The position numbers and the translations under genes are program-made. The notes under the pieces are model-generated. The model worked only from the letters and a program-made list of their open reading frames with translations. It was not told the DNA's origin and searched no databases. Below are positions 18,476-26,539 of a stretch of DNA of 64,000 nucleotides, in pieces (positions within the stretch are counted from its first letter, which is position 1; the number at the start of each line of letters is the position of its first letter). Source of the DNA: CAYMDS01 sp964653195 (GTDB lineage Bacteria; Patescibacteriota; Microgenomatia; Levybacterales; UBA12049); the NCBI GenBank assembly GCA_964653195.1, contig CAZZCX010000003.1, forward strand, positions 18,840-82,839, given 5' to 3'.

Positions 18476-18759
18476 TTTGCGTTTTTATTTATAAAGCTAG
18501 ATTCTATTTTTAACGCAGCTTTGTGTATGAGTTCGTAAATATTTTTTACCATATCGGCGTCAAGATTATGAGCTTTTGCCAGTGTTATTTTAGTTTTTAA
18601 TACTTCTGTCCATCTGTTCTTATCTAACGGCGGTAAACCTTCTCTTTTCTTAAGTGCGCCTACTTGTTTAACTAACTTCATACGCATTGAGAGTAGTTCT
18701 ATTATTTCTTCATCTACTATATCTATTTCATTTCTTAATAAAATTAATGGGTTTTTCAT
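18472..18759 (-). CDS. Chorismate mutase, AroQ type
   Basis: 95-aa all-helical mutase converting chorismate to prephenate. The first helix reads LLRNEIDIVDEEIIELLSMR, followed by KLVKQVGALKKREGLPPLDKNR with the conserved Lys and Arg. The start at 18759 is preferred: a longer frame to 18819 would overlap the FAD oxidoreductase, whereas 18759 leaves a 7-nt gap. Overlaps the next gene by 4 nt. Confidence 0.87.
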   Translation of the reverse strand: MKNPLILLRNEIDIVDEEIIELLSMRMKLVKQVGALKKREGLPPLDKNRWTEVLKTKITLAKAHNLDADMVKNIYELIHKAALKIESSFINKNAK

Positions 18760-18766
18760 ACTTTTA

Positions 18767-20296
18767 TTATAACCTATACCGTAAAGGTGAAAAATCTTCA
18801 GCAGGCATATTTCCTTCAATATTTTTTCCTATCTCATTATCGACTATAGCAATTGGTTCATTTTCTCCTCTAATTTTTCTATTCCAGCCTTTAATTAGGG
18901 CATGAGAGAGACTAACTAGTTCATTGCCTTGATCAAAAGTATTTAATTCATCATCCCACACGTCTAATGTGTCTTGTGCTTCATTCCTTCCAAAAGTTAA
19001 TTCTAGTACATTTCTAGTATTTATGTCTCTTAATCCTTCTGGAGCTCTTTGCAGGGCTTGCGGGTCAGGATCTTTAGACATAATCTGCCATCTTTTAGTT
19101 AAAGTATTGTTGTCTTCGTCATCATTTAAACTGTCTATTGCTAAATCACTTGCTAGACGAGCAGTTACTAAGCAATTAGCTAATGCAATTCCCGGAGACC
19201 TTTTACGATTATTTGTCCAATAAGATGGTCCGACAGCATCACCTACTGCCTTTAGATTTCTCATTCCCTTAACGCTGACACCATCAGTTGTCACGGTTCC
19301 TAACTGACTATAGTGAACTGATACACCGGCAATATGTTCTTCTCCTGTCATATTGTCTACGATCCTGACATTCCCGCCTTGATCAGAAAATCTTAATGCG
19401 ATTTCTCTAAATTTATCATGAGCCATATGATTTCTCAGCAAATATGTTGTTTCTGTGTCTATTTGTCCATTAGGTAAATACACCGTACTATTAGCTAAAT
19501 CATCTGTTTCATAGCAGCCAAATGCTGGTTGTCCATCTACTCTCTTTCTGCCAAAAGGGTGAAGCATGTTAATTGTTGTGCCTGTTATGGGTAATCCTGC
19601 TTTATAAAGTAGTTGAGTAGCTGAGTAATCTATAGGTATATTGGTCGATTTATATAGTGAACCGCCAGCGTTTCCGTTTGCTAGAATTACCATCTCGGGA
19701 CTTAACGAAAATCCTTCGTTCCTGTTTTGAGCTACATTTAGTTGAGTTATTAAATTATGTTGTCGAGTTAGAGAATAAACTTCTCCTTGTAAAAATGCAA
19801 TTCCCATATTTAAAGCTAGTCGTTTCAATTCTGATAAAATGCTGTAGCCCCGTCCTTTTCCGCCTTGATTAGGTACTCCCCATTGAGGACCAAACCATAT
19901 CGGGTTATCGTGTACTAGTTCGGGATCAATATCTATAAGTCTTTTGTTCCATGTTTCTAATTCTTCAGCGAGTAATCCCGCAAAATGAATCATTTCTGGA
20001 GATTTATTGCCATCGTTTTGTTTTGATAAAAGTGAGACGACTTCAGCTTCTTGCTCAAATCTATCATCAGTTCTTGTTCCGGTTCCTCTTGCTCTGATTC
20101 GCATCCCGGCAATACGGGTATTGCTTTGGGGTCTTGGTTTTTCAATTATTACGACTTGCATATCATCATTACATTTTTCGGCAAGTTGAATAGCTGTCAG
20201 TAGACCTGCAAAGCCTGCTCCAACTATACAGGTTAGAGGTTTATCACCTCTGAGTCTGCTTACTTCATTGAGACTATTTTTAGTAATAGATGGCAT
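18767..20296 (-). CDS. FAD-dependent oxidoreductase of the fumarate reductase/succinate dehydrogenase flavoprotein type
   Basis: 509-aa flavoprotein with an N-terminal dinucleotide fold (CIVGAGFAGLLTAIQLAE, about 23-40; VVIIEKPRP acid at the second strand) and a C-terminal FAD-closing segment (NLKAVGDAVGP then SPGIALANCLVTARLA). The middle contains a capping domain. Substrate is unknown. It sits inside the aromatic operon, 2 nt after DAHP synthase and 7 nt before chorismate mutase, so a role in an aromatic or shikimate-related oxidation is likely by context only. Confidence 0.7.
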   Translation of the reverse strand: MPSITKNSLNEVSRLRGDKPLTCIVGAGFAGLLTAIQLAEKCNDDMQVVIIEKPRPQSNTRIAGMRIRARGTGTRTDDRFEQEAEVVSLLSKQNDGNKSPEMIHFAGLLAEELETWNKRLIDIDPELVHDNPIWFGPQWGVPNQGGKGRGYSILSELKRLALNMGIAFLQGEVYSLTRQHNLITQLNVAQNRNEGFSLSPEMVILANGNAGGSLYKSTNIPIDYSATQLLYKAGLPITGTTINMLHPFGRKRVDGQPAFGCYETDDLANSTVYLPNGQIDTETTYLLRNHMAHDKFREIALRFSDQGGNVRIVDNMTGEEHIAGVSVHYSQLGTVTTDGVSVKGMRNLKAVGDAVGPSYWTNNRKRSPGIALANCLVTARLASDLAIDSLNDDEDNNTLTKRWQIMSKDPDPQALQRAPEGLRDINTRNVLELTFGRNEAQDTLDVWDDELNTFDQGNELVSLSHALIKGWNRKIRGENEPIAIVDNEIGKNIEGNMPAEDFSPLRYRL

Positions 20297-20298
20297 AT

Positions 20299-21081
20299 TT
20301 ATTTAATTGACTCCATTAATTTATCAAATTCATTCCAAGTGAGTTGTTGTTTGGCATCGGTTTTGGCATTTTTGGGATCTGGGTGAACTTCTATAATCCA
20401 TCCATCATAAGAGTGTTTCCGAGCTTGCTTTGCAATTTTATGTACATTCTCGACAGTCCCGCCGGTATGTGATGGATCGAAGATCATGGGTAGCTGAAAT
20501 TCCCGTCTTATCTCCATAGCCATTTCATGATCTGGAATATTTCGAAAGCTGTGTGGATTTGGTGAGTGCGGGACATGTGGTACAAATCCTCTATGACAGA
20601 TCATAAATCTGTTTTTGGGCATATTAGCAGCTAAGACATGCTCTACTATGCCTTCCCAATGTTTCTTATGATGCCATGGCTGATTTTTCACCATAAGTGT
20701 AATTCTTTCATCTTTTGCGACAAATTGAGCAATTTCTCTTTGTATGAAATGGTTTTGATTTCTGGCACCGATCCATAGTAGTAGATTAGCTTTCGGGTTT
20801 TCCTGAAATACTACATCAGCTACGTGCTCAGCATGGCCTGGAGTGAGCACCTCAACACCTGGATTCACTCCCTTTGAGACTGCAATTTTCAGAAAGTGAG
20901 AGCCATCCATTCCCAATCCTTCATATCCGGGTTTTGTTCTGGGTTTCCAGAGGGTGAGACGCATGAAATCTATATATGGTCGTTTGTTTATTTCCTTAAT
21001 TGATGCGCGCAATACTTCATCAGATTCAGTATTGCACGGTCCTATAATTAGGATAGGTTTTTTCGATTCTTTATTTTTCAT
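20299..21081 (-). CDS. 3-deoxy-7-phosphoheptulonate (DAHP) synthase
   Basis: TIM-barrel enzyme condensing PEP and erythrose 4-phosphate, the first step of the shikimate pathway. Family motifs are recognisable though divergent: IIGPCNTES, KPRTKPGYEGLG, LLWIGARNQNHF, CHRGF, the metal ligand in FDPSHTGG, and IIEVHPDPKNAKTD. At 260 aa it is a minimal form without regulatory N- or C-terminal domains. No other shikimate genes (aroB to aroC) are in this window. Confidence 0.85.
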   Translation of the reverse strand: MKNKESKKPILIIGPCNTESDEVLRASIKEINKRPYIDFMRLTLWKPRTKPGYEGLGMDGSHFLKIAVSKGVNPGVEVLTPGHAEHVADVVFQENPKANLLLWIGARNQNHFIQREIAQFVAKDERITLMVKNQPWHHKKHWEGIVEHVLAANMPKNRFMICHRGFVPHVPHSPNPHSFRNIPDHEMAMEIRREFQLPMIFDPSHTGGTVENVHKIAKQARKHSYDGWIIEVHPDPKNAKTDAKQQLTWNEFDKLMESIK

Positions 21082-21083
21082 AT

Positions 21084-21998
21084 TTATAAAACTATCTTAG
21101 AAAAGTATGAACGTATTCCTTCTAGGTCTGTACTTTTTTTCAAGTACATCATATCGAAAATTTCCATTTCTGATCTAGTTGGAATTGCAGCAGCATTTCC
21201 TAGTTTTGTGCATTGTAGACCACCAACAAAATTACCAAAAGTTGCGCATTTTATATGATCCCAACCTTTTATAATCCCGTATGCAAATGCACCCCTGTAT
21301 ACATCGCCTGCGCCAACTGTGTCAATTACAGATACATCATACGCCTGGATATGGCGCAATGTTTTGCCATCGTATATTAAACTTCCTAATTTACCCGCAG
21401 TTATTATAAGCTCTTTACCGTTATATAATTTTTGAATTGATTTCAACAAATCGTTTGAATCAATTTTTACCAGCGATTCTATAGGGAGTATAGGAAAATC
21501 AGCGTTTCGGATCATATCTAATGTAAATTCAGATATTTCAATAGATGGGTCAATTATTATCTTGGCTTCCAATTTTTTCTTGTCCATAATTTCATAAAAC
21601 GCTGTTTTTTCATGTCTATCAATAATTATTAAATCGAATTGACGTAAAAATTTTCTATCAAGGTTTTTGATATCTAAATGAATAGTATTGCCTCGAATTT
21701 TCTCTCTCTGCCCTGTATCAATAGGTACTAGTATAGTATTTATCTTCGTCCTTTTTTGAATTTTATGATGTAATTTTATATTTTCGTGTTTTATAGTTTT
21801 TTTTATTATTTTAGCTTCTGAATCTCTCCCAAGAGATGTCACCAGAGTACAATCTATATTCAATCTTGAGAGCACAATAAGAGCTGACAGTACGGGACCA
21901 CCAACATGAGTCTTGGTTTTTATCACTTTTTTCTCCTTTAAATTGTTTACCACAATTACTCTATCAATTATTGATTCACCTATGCCTAGTACTTTCAT
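21084..21998 (-). CDS. PfkB-family carbohydrate kinase
   Basis: 304-aa ribokinase-fold sugar or nucleoside kinase. The N-terminal GIGESIIDRV and HVGGPVLSALIVLSRL lie over the sugar site, and the C-terminal DTVGAGDVYRGAFAYG holds the catalytic Asp and anion hole. Substrate unknown. It is the first gene of the aromatic operon, right behind the attenuator, and is followed 2 nt later by DAHP synthase; that position hints it may supply a sugar phosphate such as a DAHP precursor. Confidence 0.8.
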   Translation of the reverse strand: MKVLGIGESIIDRVIVVNNLKEKKVIKTKTHVGGPVLSALIVLSRLNIDCTLVTSLGRDSEAKIIKKTIKHENIKLHHKIQKRTKINTILVPIDTGQREKIRGNTIHLDIKNLDRKFLRQFDLIIIDRHEKTAFYEIMDKKKLEAKIIIDPSIEISEFTLDMIRNADFPILPIESLVKIDSNDLLKSIQKLYNGKELIITAGKLGSLIYDGKTLRHIQAYDVSVIDTVGAGDVYRGAFAYGIIKGWDHIKCATFGNFVGGLQCTKLGNAAAIPTRSEMEIFDMMYLKKSTDLEGIRSYFSKIVL

Positions 21999-22015
21999 AT
22001 TTATTTTTTAACCAC

Positions 22016-22085
22016 AAAAAAACCTCCCTTTCGGGAGGTCCAGTAATCTGGTTTTCACTAGTGTTTAAGCACTAGCTTTCCTCCC
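22016..22085 (-). promoter_or_regulatory. Aromatic-operon transcription attenuator
   Basis: Minus-strand order: GGGAGG (22085-22080, segment 2, inside the leader ORF), a CTAGTG/CACTAG hairpin around the leader stop, a CCAG/CTGG mini-hairpin, CCTCCC (segment 3, near 22038-22033), GAAA, GGGAGG (segment 4, 22028-22023) and seven T (22022-22016). Segment 1, CTTCCC in the leader ORF, can pair with segment 2. Thus 1:2 plus 3:4 terminates, and 2:3 antiterminates. The T-run ends 17 nt before the pfkB-family ATG. Confidence 0.82.
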
Positions 22086-22133
22086 GGGTTGGGAAGTAAA
22101 ATAAAACCAAAAATATGCAAAAGAGTTAGTCAT
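22065..22133 (-). CDS. Aromatic leader peptide (Phe/Tyr/Trp codons)
   Basis: 22-codon ORF starting at 22133 and ending TAA at 22065: MTNSFAYFWFYFTSQPGR followed by KASA. Seven of eight consecutive codons (TTT GCA TAT TTT TGG TTT TAT TTT) are aromatic, the hallmark of leader-peptide attenuation as in E. coli pheA. The downstream genes make prephenate-derived amino acids and charge Phe. The start codon lies 6 nt after a TATAAT box, so the leader mRNA is probably leaderless. Confidence 0.88.
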   Translation of the reverse strand: MTNSFAYFWFYFTSQPGRKASA

Positions 22134-22168
22134 GTAATTATTATATTAGTTTGTTTTAATAGAGTCAA
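22134..22168 (-). promoter_or_regulatory. Promoter of the aromatic operon
   Basis: TTGACT (22168-22163), a 17-nt spacer and TATAAT (22145-22140), then 6 nt to the leader ATG at 22133. It overlaps the last codons of rplT. Near-consensus sigma-70 sequence and ideal spacing; +1 would coincide with the A of the ATG. Confidence 0.8.
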
Positions 22169-22493
22169 CTATGTGCTTAAATGTTTTTGCATCGTTGACT
22201 AAAATATCATTTAGAATTTTTCGATCAAGTTGTACATTTGCTTTTTTAAGTGAATCTATAAAGACACTATAAGACATGCCTTCATTTTTTACGGCTTCGC
22301 TTAACCGTGTAATCCACAGAGTGCGAAAATTTCTTTTTCTTAATTTTCTACCATGATAAGAATAAGCATCAGCATGTAAGACAGCTTCCTTAGCTGCTCT
22401 TATAAGCTTACTCTTAGTACCCCTATAACCTTTTGTAAGGTCTGCAAGTTTATTGTGTCTTCGTCTTGATACTATTCCTCTTTTTACTCTCAT
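22146..22493 (-). CDS. rplT: 50S ribosomal protein L20
   Basis: 115-aa L20 starting MRVKRGIVSRRRHNKLADLTKGYRG, with the basic RKLRKRNFRTLWITRLSEAV core. Normal length. Last gene of thrS-infC-rpmI-rplT. Its 3' end contains the promoter of the aromatic operon. Confidence 0.96.
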   Translation of the reverse strand: MRVKRGIVSRRRHNKLADLTKGYRGTKSKLIRAAKEAVLHADAYSYHGRKLRKRNFRTLWITRLSEAVKNEGMSYSVFIDSLKKANVQLDRKILNDILVNDAKTFKHIVDSIKTN

Positions 22494-22571
22494 ATGATGA
22501 TTTACACGGATTGTAAACTGATTTTCGCGGATAATCCGTGTGTATCCGCTTAATTTCTGTGAAAATCTTCT

Positions 22572-22769
22572 CTAGGCTACACCTAACATTCTTTTCACTT
22601 TTTTTGCAAATGCTCCTTGTAATACTCCTGGTTCTTTTTGTCTCCTTAATCTTCTTTTTGATTTATTCAATTTTAAGTGAGATCCGAATTGATGGCCGAA
22701 CATTACTTTTCCGGTTTTTGTTACTTTAAATCTTCTATTTGCTGATTGTCTTACTTTCACTTTGGACAT
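22572..22769 (-). CDS. rpmI: 50S ribosomal protein L35
   Basis: 65-aa L35, with SANRRFKVTKTGKV and the KSKRRLRRQKEPGVL region. The start overlaps the 3' end of infC by 35 nt, suggesting translational coupling. Confidence 0.93.
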   Translation of the reverse strand: MSKVKVRQSANRRFKVTKTGKVMFGHQFGSHLKLNKSKRRLRRQKEPGVLQGAFAKKVKRMLGVA

Positions 22770-23310
22770 GTTTTTTCCTTTCCGGAGAAACGACAGCTAC
22801 CATCTGTCTCCCTTCCATTTTTGCTTCTCTATCAACTTTTGATATATCCTGAACTGCCGCAATTACTTTATCCATTACAATTCTTCCAAATTCAGATCTA
22901 GTCACTTCTCGTCCTCTGAATTTTACAACTAATTTGATTTTATTGCCTTCAGTCAGAAATTCTCGGCATCTTTTGATCATATTACCGAGATCATTGTCAG
23001 ACATAAATGGTCCTAGTCTGACTTCTTTTGTATCGGAACTTTTAGTTTTCCGCTTCTCTTCCCTTTTCCGTTTCTCTTCTTGGTAAAGAAATTTTTTAAA
23101 ATCGATAATTTTTGCTACAGGTGGCTTAGCTAATGGCGCAATTTCAACAAGGTCCAGTCCTGCATTTCTTGCTTTTTCTAAAGCCTCAAATTTGGACAGT
23201 ACCCCGATTTGTTTACCTGTGTCATCTATGACCCTGAGCGTTGTTGCATAAATTCGCTCATTTATTCGGTAAAATTTTTTCGTTTGTTGAGTTTTATGCT
23301 TTCTTATCAA
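22735..23310 (-). CDS. infC: Translation initiation factor IF-3
   Basis: 191-aa IF-3 with the N-domain YRINERIYATTLRVIDDTGKQIGVLS and DLVEIAP, a Lys-rich linker (EEKRKREEKRKTK), and a C-domain with KEVRLGPFMSDND and VKFRGREVTRSEFG. It begins with ATG rather than the rare AUU used for autoregulation in E. coli. Overlaps the thrS stop by 17 nt and rpmI by 35 nt. Confidence 0.95.
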   Translation of the reverse strand: MIRKHKTQQTKKFYRINERIYATTLRVIDDTGKQIGVLSKFEALEKARNAGLDLVEIAPLAKPPVAKIIDFKKFLYQEEKRKREEKRKTKSSDTKEVRLGPFMSDNDLGNMIKRCREFLTEGNKIKLVVKFRGREVTRSEFGRIVMDKVIAAVQDISKVDREAKMEGRQMVAVVSPERKKHVQSESKTISK

Positions 23311-25036
23311 TTTTCTCCTGTAACTCCATTATAAACTGATCAATTTTTTGTATTCCCAAATCCTTCCCTTCTCGAGTCCGGATAGAAATTCCTTCTTGAT
23401 CAATTTCTTTGTCCCCTATTATACCCATAAATGGTGTTTTTTGTAAAGTCGCAGCTCGAATCTTTGCTTGTAGTGTTTCTTTATCGTTGTTTACATCAGT
23501 GCGGATTCCTTTCTCAATAAATTGTGTGGCTAATTTTTGAGCGTATTCGGTATGCCTGTCAGCTATGGGAAGTATGGAAAGCTGTAAAGGTGAAAGCCAA
23601 AGAGGGAAAGCGCCGGCTGTATGTTCTATATAGACAGAAAGAAACCGTTCTAGCGCTCCAGCCAAGGCGAAATGAATCATGACAGGGGTTTGTTCTTTTC
23701 CCTCACTATCAATATACTTTAACTTGAAACGTTTTGGTTGTACAAAATCAAGCTGAGGTGTACCTAATTGCCATTCCCTGTTTAGTGCATCCTGAACCAT
23801 AAAATCAATTTTCGGACCATAAAATGCTGCTTCTCCCTCTGCTATAAAATATTCGAGATTATTCTTTTCGGCTATAGATAAAAGTATCTGTTGTGCTTTC
23901 TCCCATAAATCTGTATCCCCTAAATATTTTTCAGGTGTTTCATTACTTCTGAAAGATAATCGTGCCCTAAATTTCATATTGAGTGCCGAATAGAACTCTT
24001 TGACTATTTCGATCATTTCTCCGTATACCGATTCAATTTGGTCGATGCGACAAAAAGAATGACTGTCATCCTGTGTAACAGCTCTTACGCGTGATAAACC
24101 AAGTAATTCACCAGCTTTTTCATCCCGGTAAATAGTAGTAGTTTCAAGATACTTTATAGGTAGGTCTCTATAGCTTCTAGTTTTAGATGCGTAAATTTGC
24201 TGATGATGAGGACAATTCATCGGTTTCATAACAAGTTGGTCAGTTGTCTCCTGGCTTTTTACGAGAAATAATTCATCGCCGAATTTATCCCAGTGTCCTG
24301 AAGTTTTATATAGATCATTTTTAGTAATATGAGGAACCCATACTTTTTGATAACCTCTTTTGAGCCTTAATTCTTGAGAAAAATCATTGATCAACTCGCG
24401 TAGAATTGTACCCTTCGGTGTAAAAAGAGGTAGTCCTTTACCGACTAGGTCTGAGAAAACAAATAAATCAAGTTCTTTGCCAAGTTTACGGTGATCTCTT
24501 TTTTGGGCTTCTTGAAGAAGATGTATATAGTCTTCAAGTTCTTTTTTGGTAGCAAATGCTGCACCATAGATACGTGTCAGCATTTTATTTTTTTCATCTC
24601 CTCTCCAGTAAGCGCCTGCTATAGATAAAAGTTTGAAAGCACCTATTTCATTTTTAGGATTATTTACGTGTCCGCCTTTGCATAAATCCCAGTAATTTCC
24701 AGATTTGTAAAAAGTTACGGTTTGTCCCTCTTTCGTAAATTCCTCTATTAGTTCAAGTTTAAATTCATTACCTGGATATTCTTTTTTGGCCTCTATAGGC
24801 GTAAGTGTGTGTGCTTCAAATGAATCCCAAGAGGATAATATTTCCTGCATTTTAGCTTCAATTTTTGGAAAATCGTCTTCTGATATTGGTTTCTTGAAGT
24901 CGAAATCAAAGTAAAATCCATTTTCAATAGCAGGACCAATAGTTCGTTTTGTGTCTGGCCAAAGCTCCATAACAGCAGCTGCTAGTAAATGCGCTGTCGA
25001 ATGCCTTAGGTTACTGAGATATTGTTGATCCTGCAT
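23294..25036 (-). CDS. thrS: Threonyl-tRNA synthetase lacking the TGS domain
   Basis: 580-aa class II synthetase. The sequence starts at the editing-domain helix LRHSTAHLLAAAVMELWP, so the N-terminal TGS domain of the usual 640-aa enzyme is absent. The editing (SAD) domain HxxxH and GGHVNNPKNEIGAFKL are followed by catalytic motif 2 (LLGLSRVRAVTQDDSHSFC), zinc ligands (MNCPHHQQIY), motif 3 and the anticodon-binding domain. Head of the infC-rpmI-rplT operon. Confidence 0.95.
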   Translation of the reverse strand: MQDQQYLSNLRHSTAHLLAAAVMELWPDTKRTIGPAIENGFYFDFDFKKPISEDDFPKIEAKMQEILSSWDSFEAHTLTPIEAKKEYPGNEFKLELIEEFTKEGQTVTFYKSGNYWDLCKGGHVNNPKNEIGAFKLLSIAGAYWRGDEKNKMLTRIYGAAFATKKELEDYIHLLQEAQKRDHRKLGKELDLFVFSDLVGKGLPLFTPKGTILRELINDFSQELRLKRGYQKVWVPHITKNDLYKTSGHWDKFGDELFLVKSQETTDQLVMKPMNCPHHQQIYASKTRSYRDLPIKYLETTTIYRDEKAGELLGLSRVRAVTQDDSHSFCRIDQIESVYGEMIEIVKEFYSALNMKFRARLSFRSNETPEKYLGDTDLWEKAQQILLSIAEKNNLEYFIAEGEAAFYGPKIDFMVQDALNREWQLGTPQLDFVQPKRFKLKYIDSEGKEQTPVMIHFALAGALERFLSVYIEHTAGAFPLWLSPLQLSILPIADRHTEYAQKLATQFIEKGIRTDVNNDKETLQAKIRAATLQKTPFMGIIGDKEIDQEGISIRTREGKDLGIQKIDQFIMELQEKIDKKA

Positions 25037-25104
25037 ATTTTTATTAACTATTAACTATTCGCAATCTAACTACAATGGCTTTACTATAGCAAATTCAGTA
25101 TTAC

Positions 25105-25132
25105 TTGACAATTGATGAGATAAATTTATAAT
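25105..25132 (+). promoter_or_regulatory. Promoter of the ATP-grasp/M20 operon
   Basis: TTGACA (25105-25110), a 16-nt spacer and a perfect TATAAT (25127-25132). The leader ATG begins 6 nt later at 25139, so +1 is predicted at or next to the start codon. Confidence 0.82.
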
Positions 25133-25138
25133 TACATA

Positions 25139-25186
25139 ATGATTGTGAAATATGCCGTAAATAATTCAAAGAAACACCTCTCGTAA
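25139..25186 (+). CDS. Leader peptide of the ATP-grasp/M20 operon
   Basis: 15-codon ORF, MIVKYAVNNSKKHLS and TAA, with the stop immediately followed by the SD-like GGAGGGG that is segment 2 of the attenuator. The codons in the position corresponding to the control codons of the Met and aromatic leaders are AAT AAT TCA AAG AAA, i.e. Asn and Lys. Which amino acid is sensed is uncertain. Called by shared architecture with the leaders at 8152, 22065, 32959 and 33966. Confidence 0.65.
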   Translation: MIVKYAVNNSKKHLS

Positions 25187-25237
25187 GGAGGGGTTTTCGT
25201 GTTATTTAATTACGACCCCTCTGAAGAGGGGTTTTTT
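25187..25237 (+). promoter_or_regulatory. Attenuator of the ATP-grasp/M20 operon
   Basis: Segment 2 contains GAGGGGT and a downstream CGT (25188-25200); it can pair with ACGACCCCTC (segment 3, 25212-25221). Segment 3 can instead form CCCCTC-TGAA-GAGGGG followed by six T (25232-25237), an intrinsic terminator. CCTC near the end of the leader ORF can pair with GAGG of segment 2 as the 1:2 hairpin. Segment 2 also resembles a strong Shine-Dalgarno before a GTG at 25199 that is in frame with the downstream gene. Confidence 0.72.
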
Positions 25238-25249
25238 AGTGGAATAAAT

Positions 25250-26539
25250 ATGAAAGAAAAATATAACAGAATAATTGCACATTCATCTGTCGAAGCTTAT
25301 CGAAATGATGGTGATGATGAAGATAGGTACTATATACCTTGGCGTGTTGCTGCAGAAGCTGCAGGAAGAATCAAAAACGGCGAAAGAGTACTTACAGTGC
25401 TACCTAGAAAGGATAGGTTTAATGAATACCTTACGTTATTAAGTGAGGTATTACTAAAAGGTACCCCAATACCCATATTGTTTACTCCAGATAATGATTA
25501 TTTGATGGACGTTGATATAAGACACCATTTATTGCCACAATTGTCGGGCATGGTAGATAGAGATACCACAGTCATTCCCTATCAAGCAACAAATGAATTT
25601 TATGACTGGGCTCAGGTTTTAGAGCAGGAAAAGGGTATAAAAATCTATGCAGATCGTAAAAGAGAAGATTTAAGATTCTGGTGGGGTCATAAAGGAGCTT
25701 ATCATAGATGGATAGATGATATTGAAACTCCATCTCCGTATGAAAATATAGGTATTTCTATCCCTAGAGGTTATATAGCTCAGAATTATGAAGAACTTGA
25801 AGGTGCCAGAAGTTTATTGGGGTCAGGAATAGTCGTTAAGCCAATTTTTGGTGCTGGAGGTTTTCAGATTGAGAAATTTGGCGAAACTGAAAATTTATCA
25901 GGATATGACTGGCCAATTGATCCACATACTAAAAGAAATATGCCAGTTGCAGTGCAGGAGTGTTTGCCGATCTCAAATGATATATTTGGCGAGAGAGTCT
26001 ATTCACACCAGTTTGCAGGACAAAAATTACAAGGACGACTGACAAGGCAAATTATGGATTCTGATACAGGTAGGCAATGGATAGGCAATAGAATTCCTGC
26101 AGGTGTTTCAGTTGATTTCGAACGAAAAGCTGACAGAATGTGTGAGATGTTAATAGATCGAATTAATCCTCTTGGTGATGGCGGAATAGATTTAGCTGAA
26201 GTATTAGGTGAACCTGTATTGATAGAAGTAAATGGTGGCAGGCCGACAGGGGCGACAGGTCCTAAGATATTTCAAGCATCTTTTGCTCCTGATGCTCCGC
26301 ATTTTATTTTTACTAAAGTAGCACCAAATGGCTATTCAGCTCATGATGCGTGGGACAGTTTGCATAGAGTTACTGGACCTAGATCAAAACGGAAAATAGT
26401 TTTTCAAGAAAGAACTAGACGAGGTGTATTCCCAATGGTTTGGTTGAATGATTCGTGGGGTATGCTTGCAAGCTTTGGTGATTCATATGAGGAAGCTGAC
26501 TCGCAGCTAAAACAAGCGCGTGATAAATTAGGAGTATGA
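25250..26539 (+). CDS. ATP-grasp family ligase-like protein
   Basis: About 430-aa protein with ATP-grasp features: GIVVKPIFGAGGFQIEKFG (nucleotide-binding lysine and glycine loop), VAVQECLPIS, and the metal-binding DLAEVLGEPVLIEVNGGRPTG near the C-terminus. Such enzymes make amide or thioester bonds through acyl phosphates. The ATG at 25250 is chosen because the in-frame GTG at 25199 (good SD) would put the transcription terminator inside the coding region; that GTG remains possible. Its stop overlaps the M20 peptidase start (ATGA). Substrate unknown. Confidence 0.65.
   Translation: MKEKYNRIIAHSSVEAYRNDGDDEDRYYIPWRVAAEAAGRIKNGERVLTVLPRKDRFNEYLTLLSEVLLKGTPIPILFTPDNDYLMDVDIRHHLLPQLSGMVDRDTTVIPYQATNEFYDWAQVLEQEKGIKIYADRKREDLRFWWGHKGAYHRWIDDIETPSPYENIGISIPRGYIAQNYEELEGARSLLGSGIVVKPIFGAGGFQIEKFGETENLSGYDWPIDPHTKRNMPVAVQECLPISNDIFGERVYSHQFAGQKLQGRLTRQIMDSDTGRQWIGNRIPAGVSVDFERKADRMCEMLIDRINPLGDGGIDLAEVLGEPVLIEVNGGRPTGATGPKIFQASFAPDAPHFIFTKVAPNGYSAHDAWDSLHRVTGPRSKRKIVFQERTRRGVFPMVWLNDSWGMLASFGDSYEEADSQLKQARDKLGV

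Noticed and set aside
22016..22133. T-box riboswitch upstream of the aromatic operon
   Set aside because: No T-box core sequence, no specifier loop of the required size, and the region is fully explained by a translated leader with competing hairpins.
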